DNA of 28,077 nucleotides from positions 1 to 28,077 of the forward strand of contig WQVW01000001.1 in NCBI GenBank assembly GCA_009785655.1, written 5' to 3'. This document shows positions 23,824 to 28,077 of the stretch, piece after piece. The notes under the pieces were generated by a model. That model was not told where the DNA came from. It made no database searches and saw only the letters and a list, made by a program, of their open reading frames with translations. The position numbers and the translations under genes were made by a program. Within the stretch, counting starts at the first letter, position 1. Each line of letters opens with the position of its first letter. The stretch is from Oscillospiraceae bacterium. GTDB taxonomy: Bacteria > Bacillota > Clostridia > Oscillospirales > Oscillospiraceae.

Positions 23824-24312
23824 TTGGAACGCAAGGATAAGGATAATTATTATCTTGATATCGCGGAAACAGTGCTAAAGAGATCTACCTGTCTGCGCAG
23901 AAAATACGGTGCAGTCATTGTCTTAAATGATGAGGTGATTGCAACAGGATACAACGGTGCACCGCGCGGGAGAAAGAATTGCATGGATCTCGGCAAATGC
24001 ACGAGAGATGAGATGGAAATCCCCAACGGAGAGCGGTATGAATTATGCCGCAGCGTTCACGCAGAGCAGAACGCAATCATCTCCGCCGCCAGGCGGGATA
24101 TGATCGGTGCCACCATATATCTATCCGGCAGGGATGCAAAGACGAATGACATTCTGGAAGACACAACATCGTGTCTGATGTGCAGGCGATTTATAATCAA
24201 TGCTGGAATCATAAAAACAGTTTGCCGTGAAGGGGAAGAAACGTACGCTTTGACAAATACCCGCGACTGGGTGTTTAATGATGATTCCGTCACAGGCGGG
24301 AGCAGAGATTGA
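23824..24312 (+). CDS. comEB: Deoxycytidylate (dCMP) deaminase
   Basis: Zn-dependent deamination of dCMP to dUMP, the substrate for thymidylate synthase. 162 residues, normal for the family. The zinc site is HAEQNAI (His79, with Glu81 as proton shuttle) and SCLMC (Cys117, Cys120). The TGYNGAPRG motif and an extra Cys-containing insert (CMDLGKCTRDEMEIPNG) between the strands are typical of dCMP deaminases against cytidine deaminases. Start TTG with a run of six G residues 8 bases upstream. The symbol follows Bacillus naming; the gene is not here in a competence operon. A strong hairpin terminator follows. Confidence 0.93.
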   Translation: MERKDKDNYYLDIAETVLKRSTCLRRKYGAVIVLNDEVIATGYNGAPRGRKNCMDLGKCTRDEMEIPNGERYELCRSVHAEQNAIISAARRDMIGATIYLSGRDAKTNDILEDTTSCLMCRRFIINAGIIKTVCREGEETYALTNTRDWVFNDDSVTGGSRD

Positions 24313-24342
24313 TAAAAGGCTGCTGACAGTAAGCAGTTTGAA

Positions 24343-24379
24343 AATAAGAAACCTGCCTTTATTCGGCAGGTTTCTTATT
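24343..24379 (+). terminator. Terminator after the dCMP deaminase gene
   Basis: A perfect 15-bp stem (AATAAGAAACCTGCC with GGCAGGTTTCTTATT) around a 7-base loop. The 3' arm itself holds the T-rich tract. Strong enough to end the transcript. Confidence 0.85.
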
Positions 24380-24446
24380 CGGTTAACTTTGTTTTTCGGC
24401 GATAATATTCATTCAAGAAGAACGCAGAAAGATGCCAAATCAATTG

Positions 24447-24475
24447 TTGAATTGTTTCGGCTGAAATGATAAAAT
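24447..24475 (+). promoter_or_regulatory. Promoter of ptb-buk
   Basis: TTGAAT, 17-base spacer, TAAAAT, about 36 bases before the GTG start of ptb. Confidence 0.7.
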
Positions 24476-24510
24476 ATAGCCGGGATAAGTTTTTGATAGG
24501 GAGTTGCGTT

Positions 24511-25416
24511 GTGAAAATCACATGTTTTGAAGATTTGCGCGATCAGGCGAAAAAGATGGAGACAAAGCCTGTAGTTGCCGTGGTTGAGGCGTGCGACTTA
24601 ACGACAATGAATGCCATTGCCGACGCGGTGAGAGATGAGATAATACACCCGATGTTGATCGGAGATGCCGGAAAGATAGAAAAAATGACGGCAGAGCTTG
24701 GGCTGACAAAGTGTGACATCATCCAGGCGGAGAACGCCGAACAATCGCTCCAACAGGCGGTTCGCCTGATAAACAAAGGGCAGGCGCAGGCAGTGATGAA
24801 AGGGAACATAGAGTCTAAAGATTTTTTGAAAGCGATTGTCAATAAAGAAAACAATCTTCTGGCGGGAGAACAGACACTTTTGTCGCTTGCTGGATTATTT
24901 GAAGTACCCAGATATCACAAAATTTTTGCCATCAGTGACATGGTTATAAACACATATCCTGACTTAAACAGTAAGAAGATAATCATACAAAACGCCGTAA
25001 AAATGCTAAACGCGCTGGGAATAGGAAATCCCAAAGTCGCGGTATTGGCAGCCGTCGATAAATTAAACCCTAAAATGCCGGAAACGGTGGATGCCGCTGA
25101 GTTGAAAAAGATGAACAATGAAATACAAAACTGTGTGATAGAAGGGCCTATTTCATTTGACTTGGCCACAAATGCCCAGGCGGCGGAGATAAAAGGGTAT
25201 CAAAGCCCGGTAGCCGGGGACGCGGATCTTTTAATCGTGCCGGACATTACTTCCGGCAACATGTTGGCGAAATGCCTGACAGGGTTTGCCGGTGCGAAAA
25301 CGGCCGGGACGGTTCTGGGGGCGAAAGTGCCTGTTATTTTGACGTCCCGCAGTGCGGAACCTTCTGACAAATATTACTCGATTGCTTTAGCCGCCTGTTT
25401 GGGTGGGTTGCGTTAA
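24511..25416 (+). CDS. ptb: Phosphate butyryltransferase
   Basis: Converts butyryl-CoA and phosphate to butyryl-phosphate and CoA. 301 residues from the GTG at 24511, with GGGAG 7 bases upstream. The frame opens 15 codons earlier but without similarity. Family features: VVAVVEACDLTTMNAIADAV, VMKGNIESKDFLKAIVNKENNLL, the ISDMVINTYPDL block, VIEGPISFDLA and the late LIVPDITSGNMLAKCL and KVPVILTSRSA. A phosphate acetyltransferase would share the fold, but the adjacent butyrate kinase supports this call. Chain-length preference cannot be read from the sequence; branched substrates are possible. Confidence 0.93.
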   Translation: MKITCFEDLRDQAKKMETKPVVAVVEACDLTTMNAIADAVRDEIIHPMLIGDAGKIEKMTAELGLTKCDIIQAENAEQSLQQAVRLINKGQAQAVMKGNIESKDFLKAIVNKENNLLAGEQTLLSLAGLFEVPRYHKIFAISDMVINTYPDLNSKKIIIQNAVKMLNALGIGNPKVAVLAAVDKLNPKMPETVDAAELKKMNNEIQNCVIEGPISFDLATNAQAAEIKGYQSPVAGDADLLIVPDITSGNMLAKCLTGFAGAKTAGTVLGAKVPVILTSRSAEPSDKYYSIALAACLGGLR

Positions 25417-25469
25417 AACGGAAAATAATAAATTTGAAGATACAGCATTTGTTATGATATAGAATGCAG

Positions 25470-25486
25470 GGGCGCACAGTGCGCCC
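25470..25486. repeat. GGGCGCA palindromic repeat between ptb and buk
   Basis: GGGCGCA pairs with TGCGCCC around a three-base loop. It is the same core as the element at 22908-22930. Confidence 0.6.
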
Positions 25487-25537
25487 TCGCCATCTGCCTA
25501 TAACCGAAAAAGAGATTGCCGTGCAAAAGGGGATACT

Positions 25538-26644
25538 ATGGATAAGAAAACAAGAATTCTCGCAATCAATCCAGGCTCAACCACCACAAAAATGGCGTTG
25601 TATGATAATAATAATGAATTGTTCGGCATATCCGTCACGCACAGCCTGGAAGATTTGAAGCCATTCACTGATATTCAGGATCAGTTGCAATATCGCACAG
25701 ATCTGCTGGAAAAGATAATGCTTGAAAAAGGGTATCATCTGGAAGATGTAGACGTATTTGTCGGGCGCGGCGGTGGACTTGTTCCGATGGAAGGCGGGGT
25801 ATATGCGGTGTCCGAACTTCTGGCGGATCATGCGTCCCGCGCGATGTCCGGTGCGGCGCACCCGGCGCAGTTAGCGGCGCAAATCGCCAGACAATTTGCC
25901 GATAGATTCGGGAAACAAGCCTATGTGGTCAACCCACCGGATGTGGATGAGTTCCAAGATATTGCCCGTGTTACCGGTGTCCGCGGCATTTATCGGGAGA
26001 GTCATATACACGCGCTGAACCAGAAAGAAGTGGCGGTCAGGTTCTGCAATTCCAGGGGCGCTAAGTATGAAGACATGAACCTTATCATCTGCCATTTGGG
26101 CGGCGGAATTTCAATTACTGCACATGAGAAGGGCAAGATGATAGACTCTAACGATATCATCAACGGTGCGGGGCCCATGACCCCGACAAGGTCAGGGGAT
26201 CTGCCGTATATGAAAATAATTGAACTAAGTTACAGCGGAGAATATACGAAAAAAGAGCTGACAGATAAGCTGAATCAAGCAGGCGGATTGATCAGCCATT
26301 TCGGCACAACAGATGTGCCGGAAATTTTGGAAAAAGTTGCTGACGGCGACAAATATGCGGAACTTATAATAAACGGCATGATCTATCAATGCGCAAAATA
26401 TGCGGGCGCGATGGCGGTGGCGTTAAAAGGCAAAATAGACGCGATTATCATTACAGGCGGCATCGCGGATAACACGTATTTTACCGATAGAATGAAAGAC
26501 TATCTGGCCTGGATTGCTGAGATTGTCGTCATGCCGCATGAGTTTGAGCTTGAAGCACTGGCCGCCGGGGTGATGCGTGTAATAAACGGTGAAGAGGCAG
26601 CGAAAACGTATACGGGAATACCGGTGTGGTCAATGGATCATTGA
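25538..26644 (+). CDS. buk: Butyrate kinase
   Basis: Transfers phosphate from butyryl-phosphate to ADP, giving butyrate and ATP. The 368 residues follow the acetate kinase/ASKHA fold: ILAINPGSTTTKMALYD at the N-terminus (phosphate-1), VGRGGGLVPMEGGVY, GAAHPAQLAAQIA, NLIICHLGGGISITAHEKGK (phosphate-2), INGAGPMTPTRSGDLP, and the adenosine motif IITGGIADN. A weak -35/-10 (TTGAAG and TATAGA, 18 apart) lies upstream, but transcription with ptb is more likely. With ptb it forms the classical clostridial terminal butyrate branch. Confidence 0.96.
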   Translation: MDKKTRILAINPGSTTTKMALYDNNNELFGISVTHSLEDLKPFTDIQDQLQYRTDLLEKIMLEKGYHLEDVDVFVGRGGGLVPMEGGVYAVSELLADHASRAMSGAAHPAQLAAQIARQFADRFGKQAYVVNPPDVDEFQDIARVTGVRGIYRESHIHALNQKEVAVRFCNSRGAKYEDMNLIICHLGGGISITAHEKGKMIDSNDIINGAGPMTPTRSGDLPYMKIIELSYSGEYTKKELTDKLNQAGGLISHFGTTDVPEILEKVADGDKYAELIINGMIYQCAKYAGAMAVALKGKIDAIIITGGIADNTYFTDRMKDYLAWIAEIVVMPHEFELEALAAGVMRVINGEEAAKTYTGIPVWSMDH

Positions 26645-26661
26645 CAATTTGAGAGGTTGAG

Positions 26662-27162
26662 ATGATGGCAGAGCTCCAGGACGTTTTGGATGAATTCGGG
26701 AATAAAACCGGGCGGTTGCATGAGCGGGGGACACCTATGCAACCGGGAGAATATCGCCTGGCTGTTGAGGTTTGGATAGTGAACGGCAAAGGCGAGTTTC
26801 TTATTTCCAAGAGATCACCGCATGTGCGGGCAAGCCAAAACATGTGGCAGCCGACGACGGGCGCCGTGATCGCCGGGGACGATAGTCTGAAAACTGCCTT
26901 GAAAGAGGCGTGGGAAGAAATTGGCGTGATGCTATCGCCCGAAAACGGACGATTGATCCTCCGCCGTGTTATTGATAACATGTTCCTTGATGTATGGATT
27001 TTTCACCAAGAGGTAGACATATCAGACGTTATGCTGGATCCAAAAGAAACCGTTGACGCAAAATGGGTGGATGAAGATACGATACGGCAGATGATTGTCA
27101 ATGGTGAATTCATACTGGATGACGTGGATTCGTTTAATATTTTATTGAAGCAGGGGACGTAA
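26662..27162 (+). CDS. NUDIX hydrolase
   Basis: 166 residues resembling the isopentenyl isomerase-like/YfcD group of NUDIX hydrolases: an N-terminal VLDEFGNKTGRLHERG strand-loop, YRLAVEVWIVNGKGEFLISKRS, WQPTTG, then the NUDIX box at 67-89. The box reads GAVIAGDDSLKTALKEAWEEIGV-like, keeping Gly67, Glu82, Glu85-Glu86 and Gly88, while the first Glu is Asp73 and the usual Arg is Lys81. Glutamates needed for metal binding remain. It probably cleaves a nucleoside diphosphate derivative; the substrate cannot be told. ATG at 26662 with AGAGG about 5 bases upstream; a second ATG follows directly. 17 bases after buk, so likely in the same transcript. Confidence 0.88.
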   Translation: MMAELQDVLDEFGNKTGRLHERGTPMQPGEYRLAVEVWIVNGKGEFLISKRSPHVRASQNMWQPTTGAVIAGDDSLKTALKEAWEEIGVMLSPENGRLILRRVIDNMFLDVWIFHQEVDISDVMLDPKETVDAKWVDEDTIRQMIVNGEFILDDVDSFNILLKQGT

Positions 27163-27167
27163 ACAAC

Positions 27168-27884
27168 ATGCAGGATCAATTCACCAGAACGGAGATTTTA
27201 ATCGGACAGGAGAATCTTGAAAAGCTGAAATCCTGCCGGGTGGCAGTGTTTGGCCTTGGCGGCGTCGGCGGACACTGTGCCGAGGCACTCTGCCGCACTG
27301 GGATTGGTGAGATTGATCTAATTGACGGTGATGTGGTTGATATAACCAACATAAATCGCCAAATTATCGCGACACACAGGACGATAGGCCGTGATAAAGT
27401 GACCGTCATGCAAGAACGGCTGTTGGAGATTAATCCCGACGCTGTGATTGTGCCGCACCAACTGTTTTATTTGCCGGAATCCGCCGGGGAAATTGATTTG
27501 TCTGCATACGATTATATAGTTGACGCCGTGGACACAATGGCGGCGAAGCTGGAGCTTGTTTGCCGCGCTGTGTCGCTGGGTGTACCTATAATCAGTGCAA
27601 TGGGGGCGGCGAATAAGCTTGACGCATCGGCGTTTCAAGTGGCGGATATCTACAAAACAGCTGTTTGTCCGATGGCCAGAGTCATGCGGAAGGAATTGCG
27701 GAAACGCGGCGTGAAATCGCTTAAAGTGGTCTATTCTACCGAGACGCCGCACGTCCCTTTGGCACAATTGTCGGCACCGGAAGGTTCATCCCGCCGGTCA
27801 ATTCCTGCCAGCTGCGCCTTTGTCCCGCCGGTTGCGGGATTAATCATGGCCGGTGAAGTGGTTCGGGATTTGTTACAACTGTAA
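27168..27884 (+). CDS. tcdA: tRNA threonylcarbamoyladenosine dehydratase
   Basis: E1-like (ThiF/MoeB) ATP-dependent enzyme that cyclises t6A37 to ct6A in ANN-decoding tRNAs. The 238-residue size is normal. Seen: RTEILIGQENLEKLKSC, the nucleotide-binding GLGGVGGHCAEAL (29-41), IDLIDGDVVDITNINRQI with the conserved Asp and Arg-Gln, IDAVDTMAAKLELV, and the C-terminal FVPPVAGLIMAGEVVRDLL. Called TcdA/CsdL by the RTE-LIG start and TNINRQI. Starts 5 bases after the NUDIX stop. Other ThiF-like roles are less likely without partner genes nearby. Confidence 0.93.
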   Translation: MQDQFTRTEILIGQENLEKLKSCRVAVFGLGGVGGHCAEALCRTGIGEIDLIDGDVVDITNINRQIIATHRTIGRDKVTVMQERLLEINPDAVIVPHQLFYLPESAGEIDLSAYDYIVDAVDTMAAKLELVCRAVSLGVPIISAMGAANKLDASAFQVADIYKTAVCPMARVMRKELRKRGVKSLKVVYSTETPHVPLAQLSAPEGSSRRSIPASCAFVPPVAGLIMAGEVVRDLLQL

Positions 27885-27960
27885 AAAGCGCAATTGCGTG
27901 GTAAGGTCAAGGGGTTTTTCGGATATTTACTAAAATTTTCTACGACACATAATTTAAACT

Positions 27961-27993
27961 CACGGGGGCTGAAGCATTGATTCAGCCCCCGTG
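27961..27993. terminator. Terminator-like hairpin after tcdA
   Basis: A perfect 13-bp stem, CACGGGGGCTGAA with TTCAGCCCCCGTG, around a 7-base loop. The downstream side is only moderately T-rich. The remaining 84 bases to the window end show no clear gene on either strand, apart from a short minus-strand open frame of unknown meaning. Confidence 0.7.
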
Positions 27994-28077
27994 GTATGTT
28001 ATTTGCCATGAATGCGCCGATTTTCCTCTACAGAGTGAGCTCTCCGAATTGCCGGTGACAAATACGCGAGCTAAAGA

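Noticed and set aside
24278..24469. 63-codon plus-strand open frame after the dCMP deaminase gene
   Set aside because: It overlaps the deaminase end and reads through a perfect 15-bp terminator; no ribosome site or family-like sequence.
22683..25537. CRISPR array from the several palindromes
   Set aside because: The palindromes are few, dissimilar in length and irregularly spaced, with no repeat-spacer pattern and no cas gene.
27731..28009. 92-codon minus-strand open frame opposite the tcdA end
   Set aside because: It lies antisense over tcdA and reads through the hairpin; composition is that of a shadow frame.
27979..28077. Open minus-strand frame at the right edge that could be the tail of another gene
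   Set aside because: Only about 32 codons are visible, it would end inside the hairpin, and no family resemblance can be judged.

Overview
The window looks like core chromosome from an anaerobic member of the Firmicutes (Bacillota), class Clostridia, probably near the Oscillospirales/Ruminococcaceae. The evidence is gene order: rimP-nusA-ylxR-ylxQ-infB-rbfA-nrnA-truB-ribF, gdpP-rplI-dnaB, tilS-hpt-ftsH and ptb-buk are Firmicutes arrangements. Sigma-A-like promoters, strong Shine-Dalgarno sites and TTG/GTG starts also fit. Ptb and Buk suggest butyrate-type fermentation. The taxonomic call is an inference from gene content only.

Layout. 1-645 is the 3' end of a secreted repeat protein. 715-8581 (minus) is the transcription/translation operon from rimP to ribF, with a promoter and an apparent attenuator hairpin in its leader. 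8867-9529 is an acidic lipoprotein. 9609-13581 (minus) holds a nucleotidyltransferase fused to a degenerate phosphohexomutase domain, a small PH-like protein and alanine dehydrogenase. 13784-17681 (plus) is gdpP-rplI-dnaB. 17849-22682 is tilS, hpt, ftsH and a lipoprotein that reads as a circularly permuted solute-binding protein. 22683-23823 is an accessory stretch with hairpins, a 23-residue Cys/Arg-rich micro-ORF and three small Cys-rich genes on the minus strand. 23824-27884 (plus) is dCMP deaminase, ptb, buk, a NUDIX hydrolase and tcdA.

Links between genes. GdpP (c-di-AMP to pApA) and NrnA (pApA to AMP) together would complete c-di-AMP breakdown. TruB, TilS and TcdA act on tRNA. RimP, RbfA, InfB, L9 and NusA serve the ribosome and its transcription. 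Ptb and Buk convert butyryl-CoA to butyrate with ATP gain. Short GC-rich palindromes of a few related types sit in many intergenic gaps.

Most of the window is ordinary housekeeping. The least explained items are the permuted binding protein (21915-22682), the micro-ORF (22811-22882), the Cys-rich trio (23010-23647), the leader attenuator (8664-8689) and the pseudo-mutase fusion (9609-11912). No tRNA, rRNA, CRISPR array, transposase or integrase was seen.
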